This document shows positions 16,394 through 24,711 of a stretch of 64,000 nt of DNA, in pieces; the first letter of the stretch is position 1; every line of letters starts with the position of its first letter. The translations under genes were made by a program, and so were the position numbers. Source of the stretch: JAOPZW01 sp963764585 (GTDB lineage: Bacteria; Actinomycetota; Thermoleophilia; Solirubrobacterales; Solirubrobacteraceae); NCBI GenBank assembly GCA_963764585.1, contig CAVXTB010000003.1, positions 1,302,001 to 1,366,000 on the forward strand, given 5' to 3'. The notes beneath the pieces were generated by a model that was not told where the DNA came from, did no database searches, and saw nothing but the letters and a program-made list of their open reading frames with translations.

Positions 16394-17917
16394 ATGCTCG
16401 CCCGCGTCACGACCTTCACGATCGACGGACTCGAGCCGCGGCGCGTCACCGTGGAGGTCGACGTGCGCGCCGGCCTGCCCAACTTCACGCTCGTGGGCCT
16501 GGCCGATCGGGCCGTGCGCGAGGCGCGCGAGCGCGTGCGCGGCGCGATCCTGAACTCCGGCTTCGAGTTTCCGCTCAAGCGCGTGACCGTCAACCTCGCG
16601 CCCGCTTCGCTGCGCAAGTCGGGCCCGGGGTTCGACCTGGGCATCGCGTGCGCGATCCTCGCCGCCGGAGGCCAGCTCCCGGCTGGCGCGTTCGAGCGCC
16701 TCGCGGTCTTCGGCGAGCTCGGGCTCGGCGGTGAGATCCGTCCCTGCCGCGGCGCCCTCGCCGTCGCCGAGGGCACCGCACGCGCCGGTCTCGCGGGGCT
16801 CATCGTCCCGCGCGAGCGCGTGCTCGAGGCCATGCTCGTGGAGGGCCTCGAGGTGCTCGGGGCGGCCAACCTGGCGCAGGTCGCCGAGATCCTGCGCGGG
16901 GGTGAGCGCCCGCCGCCGCCCGCGCCCGACGACGTCGCCGTCGCGCTGCCCGCGGCGCTGCTCGACCTCGCCGACGTCCGTGGCCATACGACGGTCGTCG
17001 AGGCGCTGACCATCGCCGCCGCCGGCGGCCACAACCTGCTGCTGTCGGGCCCACCCGGGGTGGGGAAGACGATGCTCGCCCGACGCCTGCCCACGATTCT
17101 CCCGCCGCTGTCGCGTGCCGAGGCGCTCGAGGTGACGAGGATCCACAGCGTGGCCGGCGTGCACCACGGCGTCGGCCTGGTCGCCGAGCGCCCGTTCCGA
17201 GCGCCGCATCACCTGATCTCGGCCTCCGGGCTCGTCGGGGGCGGCACGGTGCCTGTGCCCGGTGAGGCGAGCCTCGCCCACAACGGGGTGCTGTTCCTCG
17301 ACGAGCTGGCCGAGTTCCCGCGTCCGGCGCTCGAGGCGCTGCGCCAGCCGCTCGAGGACGGCCGGGTCGCGATCGTTCGCGGTCAGCGCACGGCGATCTT
17401 CCCCGCACGCTTCATGCTCGTTGCTGCGACGAACCCCTGTCCGTGCGGCCACGCCCCCTCGCGGCGCTGCCGCTGCACCGAGTCGGATCTCGCTCGTCAC
17501 TCGCGGCGCCTGAGCGGGCCACTCCTGGATCGGATCGATCTGCTGGTCCACGTGCAACGCCCGGCGGCAGAGCGCCTGGCCGCAGACGCGACGGCCTCCT
17601 CTGAGGTCGAGCGCGCCCGCGTCCGCGACGCCCGCGAGCGCCAGGCCGATCGGCTCGACGGGACCGGCGCGCTGTGCAACTCCCAGATGGACGCCCGGCT
17701 GCTGCACCGCAACGTGCGGCTCGCCGGCGATGCCGAACGCCCGCTGCTCGACGCGTACCGGCGCGGCGACCTGAGCGCCCGCGGGCGCGATCGCACGCTG
17801 CGCGTGGCGCGGACGATCGCCGACCTCGCGGGCAGCGACGACGTACTGCGCGAGCACGTCGTCGCGGCGCTCGGCTACCGCCACGAGGCCGGCGCCGCGC
17901 TCGGAGCGGTCGCATGA
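16394..17917 (+). CDS. comM: ComM/YifB-family Mg-chelatase-like AAA+ ATPase, 507 aa
   Basis: Residues 1-165 form the ChlI-like N-domain (GLPNFTLVGLADRAVREARERV). The AAA+ core has Walker A LLLSGPPGVGKTMLARRLPT, Walker B GVLFLDELAEF, and VAATNPCPCGH ... CRC, the cysteine-containing Mg-chelatase insert. The C-terminal Mg_chelatase_C domain follows. ComM is a helicase promoting branch migration of integrated DNA during transformation. The length of 507 aa from ATG 16394 matches the family (about 505-510) and agrees with the leaderless promoter. Its stop overlaps the dprA ATG. Confidence 0.95.
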   Translation: MLARVTTFTIDGLEPRRVTVEVDVRAGLPNFTLVGLADRAVREARERVRGAILNSGFEFPLKRVTVNLAPASLRKSGPGFDLGIACAILAAGGQLPAGAFERLAVFGELGLGGEIRPCRGALAVAEGTARAGLAGLIVPRERVLEAMLVEGLEVLGAANLAQVAEILRGGERPPPPAPDDVAVALPAALLDLADVRGHTTVVEALTIAAAGGHNLLLSGPPGVGKTMLARRLPTILPPLSRAEALEVTRIHSVAGVHHGVGLVAERPFRAPHHLISASGLVGGGTVPVPGEASLAHNGVLFLDELAEFPRPALEALRQPLEDGRVAIVRGQRTAIFPARFMLVAATNPCPCGHAPSRRCRCTESDLARHSRRLSGPLLDRIDLLVHVQRPAAERLAADATASSEVERARVRDARERQADRLDGTGALCNSQMDARLLHRNVRLAGDAERPLLDAYRRGDLSARGRDRTLRVARTIADLAGSDDVLREHVVAALGYRHEAGAALGAVA

Positions 17918-19017
17918 GCGGCGAAGCCTGCGCGGGGTGCCTCGCGCGCACATGGCTCATCGCCCGGCTGGCCGGGGCGATCGAGATCGCCCGCCACGAG
18001 AAGCGCCGCCTTCGCGAGATCCTCGCGCTGCCCGAGGAGAAGCTCATCGCCGGTCTCGGCGGCGCGCGTGCGAGCGCGATCGCCGGCGAGCTCGAGCGGC
18101 TCGACGTCGATGACCTGCGCGAGGCGGTCGGTCACGCGGGCCTCGAAGCTGTCTGCCGCCACGATCCCGCCTACCCGGCGCGCCTGCGCGACCTCGACGA
18201 CGCCCCTGCCGTCCTCTTCGTGCTGGGAGGAGCGCAACGGTTGACCGAGCTCGCGGGCGGCGACCTGGAGCAGGGCCCGCGGGCGGTGGCCGTTGTCGGG
18301 ACGCGGCGTGCCTCGCCGGACGGGCTCGAGGTCGCGCGCGGGCTGGGGCGCGGCCTCGCCGCGGCCGGCGTGACGGTGGTCAGCGGCATGGCGCTCGGGG
18401 TCGACAGCGCCGCGCACGCGGGCGCGCTGGAGGCGGGCGCTCGCACGGTGGCGGTGCTCGCGGGCGGCGCGGACGTCCCGTATCCGCCCAGCAAGGCGCG
18501 GCTGCACCGCCTGATGGGCGAGCGCGGGTGCGTCATCGGCGAGCTGCCGCCGGGCTTCGTCGCGCTGCGCTGGTGCTTTCCCGCACGCAACCGCATCATC
18601 GCCGCGCTGGGGCACATGACGATCGTGGTCGAGGCGGCCCGGCGCTCGGGCTCGCTGATCACGGCCGAGTTCGCCACCGACCTCGGCCGTGAGGTCGGCG
18701 CGGTACCGGGTCCCGTCACCGCGTGGCGTGCCGCGGGCACGAACGCGCTGCTGCGCGACGGCGCCACCCTCATCCGCGACGCCCGCGACGCGCTCGACGC
18801 GGCGGTCGGCGTCGACAGGCGCGAAGCGCCGATGCTTCACGTCGAGCCACGCCTGCGCGACCTGCTGCGCGCCGTGGCCGACGGCCGCGACACCCTCGCC
18901 GCCCTGACGTGCGCGCGTGCGGACGTCGCGCCGACGCTCGCGGCGCTGACGGAGCTCGAGCTCCTCGGCCACCTGCGCCGCGTTGCGGGCGGGCGTTATG
19001 TCGTCATCCCCCAATGA
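17914..19017 (+). CDS. dprA: DNA-processing protein DprA, 367 aa
   Basis: Loads RecA on incoming single-stranded DNA during transformation. The Rossmann-like core shows VAVVGTRRASPDGLEVARGL, VVSGMALGVDSAAHAGALEAG, TVAVLAGGADVPYPPSKARLH, PARNRIIAALGHMTIVVEAA and GREVGAVPGPVT. N-terminal helical part at 1-110 and a C-terminal winged-helix-like DprA_WH segment at about 300-365. ATG 17914 overlaps the comM stop (ATGA). Its own stop overlaps the next small gene. Confidence 0.95.
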   Translation: MSGEACAGCLARTWLIARLAGAIEIARHEKRRLREILALPEEKLIAGLGGARASAIAGELERLDVDDLREAVGHAGLEAVCRHDPAYPARLRDLDDAPAVLFVLGGAQRLTELAGGDLEQGPRAVAVVGTRRASPDGLEVARGLGRGLAAAGVTVVSGMALGVDSAAHAGALEAGARTVAVLAGGADVPYPPSKARLHRLMGERGCVIGELPPGFVALRWCFPARNRIIAALGHMTIVVEAARRSGSLITAEFATDLGREVGAVPGPVTAWRAAGTNALLRDGATLIRDARDALDAAVGVDRREAPMLHVEPRLRDLLRAVADGRDTLAALTCARADVAPTLAALTELELLGHLRRVAGGRYVVIPQ

Positions 19018-19265
19018 CCGGCGCACTCAATGCGGAGGGCGGATGGCCTGGCGCCTCGCTTGCGCTTGGACCTATCCCCGAGGTGGGCTTCGTGCTGCAG
19101 TTCACAGCACTCTTCGGCGCCTTCGGCGCCGTCGCAGCCGCGCGGATGTTTCGGCGAAAGGGTGACCCGGACCAGAGGTGGCTCATCACCACGCGCTGGG
19201 CGACGTTCGGACTGATGAGCGGCATAGCGGTCGTCTTGCTCCACCTGACCATCGGCGTACCATGA
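19014..19265 (+). CDS. Small membrane protein coupled to dprA, 83 aa
   Basis: The ATG sits in the ATGA overlap with the dprA stop. Two predicted helices (about residues 30-47, FVLQFTALFGAFGAVAAA, and 66-82, FGLMSGIAVVLLHLTIG) flank a charged loop (RRKGDPDQR). No family recognised. Tight coupling on both sides (ATGA with dprA and again with the next gene) indicates a real gene and joint translation. Confidence 0.65.
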   Translation: MTGALNAEGGWPGASLALGPIPEVGFVLQFTALFGAFGAVAAARMFRRKGDPDQRWLITTRWATFGLMSGIAVVLLHLTIGVP

Positions 19266-19474
19266 GCGGTGTGCGCGACCACCTCGTCCTGCTGGCGATC
19301 GCGATGGTCGTCGGATGCGCGGCCCTGGTCCTCGCAGGGCTCGGGACCTGGAACCCGTGGCTGCAACTCCTCGCGCCGGCGGCGCTCGGCGTGATCTGCA
19401 CCCGCATCTTCGCGCCGGTGTACTTCGGCTGGCTCGAGCCGGACAAGCACCGCAGCCGCAGAACGCGGCCGTAG
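19262..19474 (+). CDS. Small membrane protein, 70 aa
   Basis: Starts at ATG 19262 overlapping the previous TGA by four bases. Two hydrophobic segments (HLVLLAIAMVVGCAALVLAG and LLAPAALGVICTRIF), then a charged end (WLEPDKHRSRRTRP). No family recognised. With the preceding gene it forms a pair of two-helix proteins translated behind DprA, possibly interacting partners. Confidence 0.65.
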   Translation: MSGVRDHLVLLAIAMVVGCAALVLAGLGTWNPWLQLLAPAALGVICTRIFAPVYFGWLEPDKHRSRRTRP

Positions 19475-19487
19475 CGCCGGCCCCTCC

Positions 19488-19493
19488 TATCCT
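19488..19493 (+). promoter_or_regulatory. -10 box TATCCT for thiD
   Basis: TATCCT, nine bases, GTG 19503; no Shine-Dalgarno. Confidence 0.55.
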
Positions 19494-19502
19494 TCGCCGT
19501 CC

Positions 19503-20303
19503 GTGCCCGACCGTGGTCGCATACCGGTCTGCCTGTCCATCGCCGGCTCGGATTCCGGCGGCGGCGCCGGGATCCAGGCCGACCTCAAGGCCTTCGCGCG
19601 CGCCGGCGTTCACGGGACGACGGCGATCACCGCGATCACCGCGCAGAACACGGTGGCCGTGACCGCGGTGGAGGCGGTGTCGCCGGCGATGGTCATCGAG
19701 CAGGTCCGCGCCGTCGTGCAGGACATCGGCGTCGACGCGGTCAAGGTCGGGATGCTGGGCAGCGTCGCCACCGCGGAGGCGGTGGGGGAGGCGTTCGACC
19801 TGCTGCCGGCGGGCACGCCGATCGTGGTCGACCCGGTCATGGTCGCCGAGTCCGGCTCGCGGCTGCTCGACGAGGACGCGCAGGCCGCGCTGGTGCACCT
19901 CGTCGTCGCGCGCGCGACCGTCGTCACGCCCAACGTGCCCGAGGCGCGGGTGCTCGCCGGCGACGACTCGCTGAAGGACGCCGAGCTCGCGCGCGCGGTG
20001 CACGCGCTCGGACCGCGCGCCGTGGTCGTGACCGGGGGCCATCGCGAAGAGGCCGTCGACATCGTGTTCGACGGGGAGCGGGTGATCGAGATCGCCGGCC
20101 CGCGGTACCCCGACGGCGCCGCGCACGGCTCGGGCTGCACCCACTCGGCGACGCTCGCTGCCCGCCTCGCGCTCGGCGACGATCTGGAGGCCGCGGCGCG
20201 CGAGGCCAAGCGCGTCGCCTCGGAGGCCGTGCGCGACGGCCTGCGCGACATCGGCGCCGGGGCGGGGCCGGTCGACGTCCTCGGACTGGCCGGCCGCGGC
20301 TGA
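19503..20303 (+). CDS. thiD: Hydroxymethylpyrimidine (phosphate) kinase ThiD, 266 aa
   Basis: Phosphorylates HMP and HMP-P in thiamine synthesis. Ribokinase fold with SIAGSDSGGGAGIQADLKAF at the N-terminus, HGTTAITAITAQNT, VDAVKVGMLGS, VVDPVMVAESG, VTPNVPEARVLAG and the anion-hole/catalytic HGSGCTHSATLAARLALG. Length is typical. No other thiamine gene is close and no TPP riboswitch was seen upstream. Confidence 0.95.
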   Translation: MPDRGRIPVCLSIAGSDSGGGAGIQADLKAFARAGVHGTTAITAITAQNTVAVTAVEAVSPAMVIEQVRAVVQDIGVDAVKVGMLGSVATAEAVGEAFDLLPAGTPIVVDPVMVAESGSRLLDEDAQAALVHLVVARATVVTPNVPEARVLAGDDSLKDAELARAVHALGPRAVVVTGGHREEAVDIVFDGERVIEIAGPRYPDGAAHGSGCTHSATLAARLALGDDLEAAAREAKRVASEAVRDGLRDIGAGAGPVDVLGLAGRG

Positions 20304-20339
20304 CCGCGCGCGCCGAGCCCGCCAAAGGCGGCCGGCCAG
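20286..20339 (+). terminator. Long inverted repeat at the 3' end of thiD
   Basis: A perfect 12-bp stem (CTGGCCGGCCGC at 20286-20297 pairing with 20328-20339) encloses a 30-nt loop and covers the thiD stop codon. There is no T-run, so termination would have to be of the GC-hairpin type common in actinobacteria. Confidence 0.4.
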
Positions 20340-20398
20340 GTGCCCAGCGACGGCGCTGCCCGCTGGATGCTTGGGCTTTGTCATAATCGCCCGACACC

Positions 20399-20647
20399 AT
20401 GAGGTTCCTTCGCATGAAGCCCGGTCACGGTGAGGTGCTCATCGCCGAAGGGGATGTCGCGGTGGCCGAGGAGGAGGAGCTGCTCGTTCGCGAGTTCCGC
20501 CGCCAGCTCGATCAGGGCATGTGGGCCGCCGTCCCCGAGCGGACGTCTGCTGGGCGGCGCGAGGCACGCATGGTCAAGGCGTTCGACGACATCCCGCGCG
20601 ACGCCGAGCGCGTCATCTTCTTCCCACGGGCCGCAGGGGGCACCTGA
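20399..20647 (+). CDS. Conserved hypothetical protein, 82 aa
   Basis: Soluble, charged small protein (MRFLRMKPGHGEVLIAEGDV ... then VKAFDDIPRDAERVIFFPRA). CATAAT at 20382-20387, 11 bases upstream of the ATG, is the best -10 match in the window. No motif of known function. The pattern GRREA..V..FDDIP.DA..VIFFPRA looks like a conserved signature rather than random coding. Confidence 0.65.
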   Translation: MRFLRMKPGHGEVLIAEGDVAVAEEEELLVREFRRQLDQGMWAAVPERTSAGRREARMVKAFDDIPRDAERVIFFPRAAGGT

Positions 20648-20662
20648 TCCGGCCCCGGCCGG

Positions 20663-20668
20663 TACGGT
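20663..20668 (+). promoter_or_regulatory. -10 box TACGGT for the gene at 20676
   Basis: TACGGT, seven bases, ATG 20676. Confidence 0.5.
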
Positions 20669-20675
20669 CGACACG

Positions 20676-21302
20676 ATGCTGCTCGCCACGATCGCCATCG
20701 GAGTCGTCATCGTGGCCCTGCTGTGGGACCTCGTCCTACCGACGCTCAAGGAGAGCCTCGAGCGCTACCGGGCGCGGCGGGCGATCATCCCCGGCGCCAG
20801 CTATGACCCGGGCCGCGAGCGCCGAGCCGAGCAGCGCGCCCGCCAGCTCCTGAAGTCGTGCGTGAACGAAGAGGAGTGGGCGATGTACCGCGACCTCGGC
20901 TTCGTCCGCGTGTGGGGCGCGATGGCACGCGCGCCCAGGCGCGGGCGCATCGGCGAGGATCCGCGCGCGGGCGCGCCGTACGCCTACCTCGTCTACCCGC
21001 ACAAGCCGATCGTCGCCTACCTGCCCCAGACCCGCGAGCTGCTCAACGAGTACTGCGTGGAGTTCCCCGACGAGACGCGCCCCTACGGCAGCGCCCGGCT
21101 GCCGGACTCCGACGACGTGCTCGCCAAGTGGATGGCCCTGACCGGCGACGAGCGGCGCCTCATCGCCACGGCCAACATGCACCTGCCCGGCCGCCAGGTC
21201 GATCCCAAGCAGGTGCGCCGCGACCTCTGGCGGCTCGGCCAGTGGGAGAGCGAGCGCCTGCGCCGCACGCCGCGCTCGCCGGGCGAGGTCGCCGCGCCGT
21301 AG
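20676..21302 (+). CDS. Membrane-anchored hypothetical protein, 208 aa
   Basis: One N-terminal helix (LLATIAIGVVIVALLWDLVL, residues 2-21) is followed by a long soluble, Arg-rich part (RRAEQRARQLLKSCVNEEEW, YAYLVYPHKPIVAYLPQTRE, DDVLAKWMALTGDERRLIAT). No recognised domain. The start is fixed by the leaderless-type promoter and the sensible transmembrane N-terminus. Function unknown. Confidence 0.75.
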   Translation: MLLATIAIGVVIVALLWDLVLPTLKESLERYRARRAIIPGASYDPGRERRAEQRARQLLKSCVNEEEWAMYRDLGFVRVWGAMARAPRRGRIGEDPRAGAPYAYLVYPHKPIVAYLPQTRELLNEYCVEFPDETRPYGSARLPDSDDVLAKWMALTGDERRLIATANMHLPGRQVDPKQVRRDLWRLGQWESERLRRTPRSPGEVAAP

Positions 21303-21356
21303 TAGAGGCCGCGAGCGGCGCGCTCGCGGCGCCCCGGAGCGCCCGCGCGCGGACGG

Positions 21357-21362
21357 TAGTGT
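21357..21362 (+). promoter_or_regulatory. -10 box TAGTGT for ilvD
   Basis: TAGTGT, seven bases, GTG 21370; no Shine-Dalgarno. Confidence 0.6.
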
Positions 21363-21369
21363 CTCGTTC

Positions 21370-23055
21370 GTGACGACGAACGGCTTCGACCTCAAGCACC
21401 GCTCCCGCCTGCTCCTCGAGGGTCCCGCCCGCGCGGGGGCACGCGCGCAGCTCAAGGGCATCGGCTACGACGACGAGGCGCTTTCCAAGCCGATCATCGG
21501 CGTCGCCTCCACGTGGATCGAGACGATGCCGTGCAACTTCCACCTGCGCGCGCTGGCGGCGAAGGTCAAGGAGGGCATCCGCGACGCCGGCGGGACGCCG
21601 ATGGAGCTCAACACGGTCGCGATCTCCGACGGGATCACGATGGGGACGACCGGCATGAAGACGTCGCTCGTCTCGCGCGAGGTCATCGCCGACTCGATCG
21701 AGCTCGTGGCGCGCGGGCACTTCTTCGACGCCGTCGTCGCGCTGAGCGGCTGCGACAAGACGATCCCCGGCACGGTGATGGCGCTGTGCCGGCTCGACGT
21801 CCCGAGCGTGATGCTCTACGGCGGCTCGATCCCGCCCGGCCACTTCCACGGTCACGACGTGACGATCGGCGACGTCTACGAGGCGATCGGCGCGCACGCC
21901 ACCGGCCGCATGACCGACGAGGACTTCGCCGAGCTCGAGTCGGTGGCGAGCCCCGGCGCCGGCGCGTGCGGCGGCCAGTTCACGGCGAACACGATGGCGA
22001 TGGCCTTCGAGGTGCTGGGCATCTCGCCGATGGCCCAGAACCTCGTCCCGGCCCAGGACGCTACCAAGGCGCAGGTCGCCTACGAGGTCGGCAAGCTGGC
22101 GGTCGACGTCCTCAAGCGCGGGCTGCGCCCCAGCGACATCATCACCAAGGCGTCGCTCGAGAACGCCATCGCCGGCGTCGCGTGCTCGGGCGGCTCGACG
22201 AACGGCGTTTTGCACCTGCTCGCGGTGGCGCGCGAGATGGGGGTCGAGCTCAGCATCGACGACTTCGACCGCGTCAGCGAGCGCACGCCGCTGCTGTGCG
22301 ACCTCAAGCCGGCCGGTCAGTACGTGGCGGTCGACCTCTACCGCGCCGGCGGCGTGCCGGTCATGCTCCAGCGCTTGCAGGAGGCCGGCCTGCTCAACGA
22401 GGACCCGATCACCGTCACCGGCCAGACCATCGGCGAGCTGGCGCGAGCCGCCACCGAGACCGAGGGCCAGCGCGTCGTGCGCCCGCTGGACGACCCCCTC
22501 AAGGCCACGGGCGGGCTGGCCATCCTGCGCGGCAACCTTGCACCCGACGGCTGCGTCATCAAGCTCGCCGGCCACGAGCGGCGCCATCACAGCGGTCCGG
22601 CGCGGGTCTTCGACGGCGAGGAGGCCGCATTCGAGGCGGTCACCCACGGTGGCATCCAGCCCGGTGACGTCGTGGTGATCCGCAACGAGGGGCCCGCCGG
22701 GGGGCCCGGGATGCGCGAGATGCTCGCCGTGACCGGGGCGATCAACGGCGCGGGCCTGGGCGAGGACGTCGCGCTCCTGACCGACGGGCGCTTCTCGGGC
22801 GCCACGCACGGGTTCATGATCGGCCACGTCGCGCCCGAGGCGGCGCGGGGCGGCCCCATCGCAGCCATCCAGGACGGCGACCAGATCACCATCGACGTCG
22901 ACGCGCGCCGGATGGACGTCGCGCTCGACGACGACGAGATCGCGCGCCGGGTCGCCGCCTACGAAGCGCCCCACAACGGCGATCGCACGGGCGTGCTGGC
23001 GAAGTACGCCGCGCTGGTGGGCAGCGCCTCGGAGGGCGCCGTCACGGTGCGCTGA
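21370..23055 (+). CDS. ilvD: Dihydroxy-acid dehydratase IlvD, 561 aa
   Basis: Dehydrates dihydroxy-isovalerate/methylvalerate in valine, leucine and isoleucine synthesis. Cluster-binding cysteines appear in VALSGCDKTIPGTVMA and GAGACGGQFTANTMAMA plus IAGVACSGGSTNGVLH. DGRFSGATHGFMIGH and the C-terminal PEA motif complete the ILVD/EDD signature. Normal length (about 560). Monocistronic by appearance: a leaderless promoter before and GC hairpins after. Confidence 0.97.
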   Translation: MTTNGFDLKHRSRLLLEGPARAGARAQLKGIGYDDEALSKPIIGVASTWIETMPCNFHLRALAAKVKEGIRDAGGTPMELNTVAISDGITMGTTGMKTSLVSREVIADSIELVARGHFFDAVVALSGCDKTIPGTVMALCRLDVPSVMLYGGSIPPGHFHGHDVTIGDVYEAIGAHATGRMTDEDFAELESVASPGAGACGGQFTANTMAMAFEVLGISPMAQNLVPAQDATKAQVAYEVGKLAVDVLKRGLRPSDIITKASLENAIAGVACSGGSTNGVLHLLAVAREMGVELSIDDFDRVSERTPLLCDLKPAGQYVAVDLYRAGGVPVMLQRLQEAGLLNEDPITVTGQTIGELARAATETEGQRVVRPLDDPLKATGGLAILRGNLAPDGCVIKLAGHERRHHSGPARVFDGEEAAFEAVTHGGIQPGDVVVIRNEGPAGGPGMREMLAVTGAINGAGLGEDVALLTDGRFSGATHGFMIGHVAPEAARGGPIAAIQDGDQITIDVDARRMDVALDDDEIARRVAAYEAPHNGDRTGVLAKYAALVGSASEGAVTVR

Positions 23056-23063
23056 GCGGGTGG

Positions 23064-23116
23064 GGCGCGCGCCGCGGTGCGCGCCGGGAGGGTGCTGAGG
23101 CGCGCCGCCGGCGCGC
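23064..23116. terminator. Two GC hairpins between convergent ilvD and hydrolase genes
   Basis: GGCGCGC (23064-23070) pairs with 23079-23085 around an 8-nt loop. GCGCGCC (23100-23106) pairs with GGCGCGC (23110-23116) around a 3-nt loop. They sit between two converging stop codons, so a bidirectional terminator is likely. No T-run. Confidence 0.45.
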
Positions 23117-24102
23117 TAAGCCGCGTCCCGCGCCGGCGGCGCGTCGCTCGCGCCCGCCGCGTCCTCGGGCCCGACGCGCTCGCCCGGCTGCTCGGCCAGG
23201 AACGCCGCGAGCAGGCGGTTGAAGGCCTCCGGGCGCTCGAGCATCGCGACGTGGCCGGTCTCGGGCCAGACGACCTTGCGAGCGTTGGGGATCAGGCGCT
23301 CGAACTCGTCGGCGTCGCGGGCCGGGACGAGCATGTCGTGGGTGCCCCAGACGATCAGCGTCGGGCACGCGATCTCGCCGAGGCGATCGCGGATCGGATA
23401 CCTGGTCAGCGCGTTGAGCGCGGGGACGAAGCCGGGCTTGCCGGAGCCGCGGACCTGCTCGGCCACCAGCGGGCCGGGCAGCTTGCCGGCGCGGTGGGCG
23501 ACGATGCCGAAGATCAGCTCGCGCGAGCGCGGCCGTCGCGACAGGGCCTCCGAGCGCGAGGCCAGCCAGCCGGTGTAGGCGGCCAGCCGCGTGTCGAGCG
23601 TGCGCAGGGCGGTGAGCACCGGGGCGGGGATCTGGTTCTCGATCGTCAGCCCCGCGGCGCTGACGAGCACGAGCTGCTCGACGCGGGCCGGGAACTGGAT
23701 TGCCAGCTCGGCGCCGATGAAGCCGCCCATCGAGTTGCCCACCACGGCCCCGCACTCGACCCCGAGCTGACCCAGCAGCGCATCGACCCAGCGCGCGTAG
23801 CCCGAGATCGAGATCTGCTCGCTCGGCATCTCCGAGGAGCCGAAGCCGGGCAGGTCGAAGGTGATGACGCGGTGTTCGCTGGCGAACACCGGCAGCTGCT
23901 CGAGCCAGTTCTGCCACGATCCCGACAGGCCGTGGATGAAGACGATCGGCGGCCCCGAGCCGAGCTCGATGACGTTGGCGCGCCGTCCGCCGACCGTCAC
24001 CCACCGCTGGTGGGTGCGCCAATCGACGTCGAGCCACGGCGAGCGGCCCGACGGGCCGTAGTCGCCCGGCGCGTCGGGTAGGCGTGCGGGGTCGTCGGCC
24101 AT
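23116..24102 (-). CDS. Alpha/beta-hydrolase, 328 aa
   Basis: Begins MADDPARLPDAPGDYGPSGR; the core opens GPPIVFIHGLSGSWQNW (oxyanion HG) and VITFDLPGFGSS. The nucleophile elbow is VVGNSMGGFIGAELA (G-N-S-M-G), the acid lies in LIVWGTHDMLVP and the His in PETGHVAMLERPEAFN. These are the complete Ser-Asp-His elements. Similar to C-C hydrolases/haloperoxidase-like esterases; substrate unknown. ATG 24102 follows a TATCCT box by eight bases. Confidence 0.9.
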   Translation of the reverse strand: MADDPARLPDAPGDYGPSGRSPWLDVDWRTHQRWVTVGGRRANVIELGSGPPIVFIHGLSGSWQNWLEQLPVFASEHRVITFDLPGFGSSEMPSEQISISGYARWVDALLGQLGVECGAVVGNSMGGFIGAELAIQFPARVEQLVLVSAAGLTIENQIPAPVLTALRTLDTRLAAYTGWLASRSEALSRRPRSRELIFGIVAHRAGKLPGPLVAEQVRGSGKPGFVPALNALTRYPIRDRLGEIACPTLIVWGTHDMLVPARDADEFERLIPNARKVVWPETGHVAMLERPEAFNRLLAAFLAEQPGERVGPEDAAGASDAPPARDAA

Positions 24103-24110
24103 GGCCGACC

Positions 24111-24116
24111 AGGATA
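24111..24116 (-). promoter_or_regulatory. -10 box TATCCT for the hydrolase gene
   Basis: Minus-strand TATCCT, eight bases, ATG 24102. Leaderless. Confidence 0.55.
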
Positions 24117-24141
24117 ATCGGACGCCATCGACCTCCCCGCC

Positions 24142-24711
24142 ATGCGCATCGCCATCGACATCGACTCCACGCTGCACCACTACTGGGACGAGCTCGCCGC
24201 GGCCGCCCGCCGGCGCTTCGGCGTCGACCTGCCCTACGACCAGCAGCACACGTGGACGATCAGCCGTCTGCGCGAGGAGCAGCTTCGCGCGGCGATCGCC
24301 GACACGCACTCCGACGAGGCGATCGCGCGCGCCCGGCCGTACCCGCACGCTGTGGAGACGGTCAACGCCTGGCACGCCGCGGGCCACTTCATCCACGTCA
24401 CGAGCCACCGCGCAGAGCGCTGCCAGCCGGCGACCGCGCGCTGGCTGACCGCCATCGGCCTCGCCTACGACGACCTGAACTGCTCGAACGACAAGATCGC
24501 TCGCTGCGTCGAGCTCGACATCGACGTCCTCATCGACGACAGCCCCGTCAACCTCGTGCGCGCGCTCGAGGCGGGCATGGTCGCCGCCACGATCGCCCAC
24601 CCGTGGAACCGCGAGGTCTGCGAGGACGAGGACGTCGTCTGCGCGCAGGACTGGCCCGGCCTCGCGGCGGCGCTCGAGCGCCGCTGCTCGCTGCTCTCGC
24701 ACGCCGCATGA
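24142..24711 (+). CDS. HAD-family phosphatase, 5'-deoxyribonucleotidase-like, 189 aa
   Basis: HAD motif I at the very N-terminus, IAIDIDSTLHHYWDE (D-x-D-S-T), motif II Ser/Thr in IHVTSHR, motif III Lys in CSNDKIARCVE and motif IV acidic pair in VLIDDSPVN. The compact size and HYWDE/WLTAIGL layout resemble NT5C/YorS nucleotidases or related uncharacterised HAD proteins. First of three tightly overlapping genes (ATGA with the acyltransferase). Confidence 0.85.
   Translation: MRIAIDIDSTLHHYWDELAAAARRRFGVDLPYDQQHTWTISRLREEQLRAAIADTHSDEAIARARPYPHAVETVNAWHAAGHFIHVTSHRAERCQPATARWLTAIGLAYDDLNCSNDKIARCVELDIDVLIDDSPVNLVRALEAGMVAATIAHPWNREVCEDEDVVCAQDWPGLAAALERRCSLLSHAA

Noticed and set aside
15818..17953. 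711-codon minus-strand frame ending in yraN
   Set aside because: Only its last 124 codons match a protein family; the rest is antisense to comM. The start at 16192 has a promoter and normal length.
19475..19502. TPP riboswitch ahead of thiD
   Set aside because: The gap is only 28 bp and holds a leaderless promoter; no room for the aptamer.
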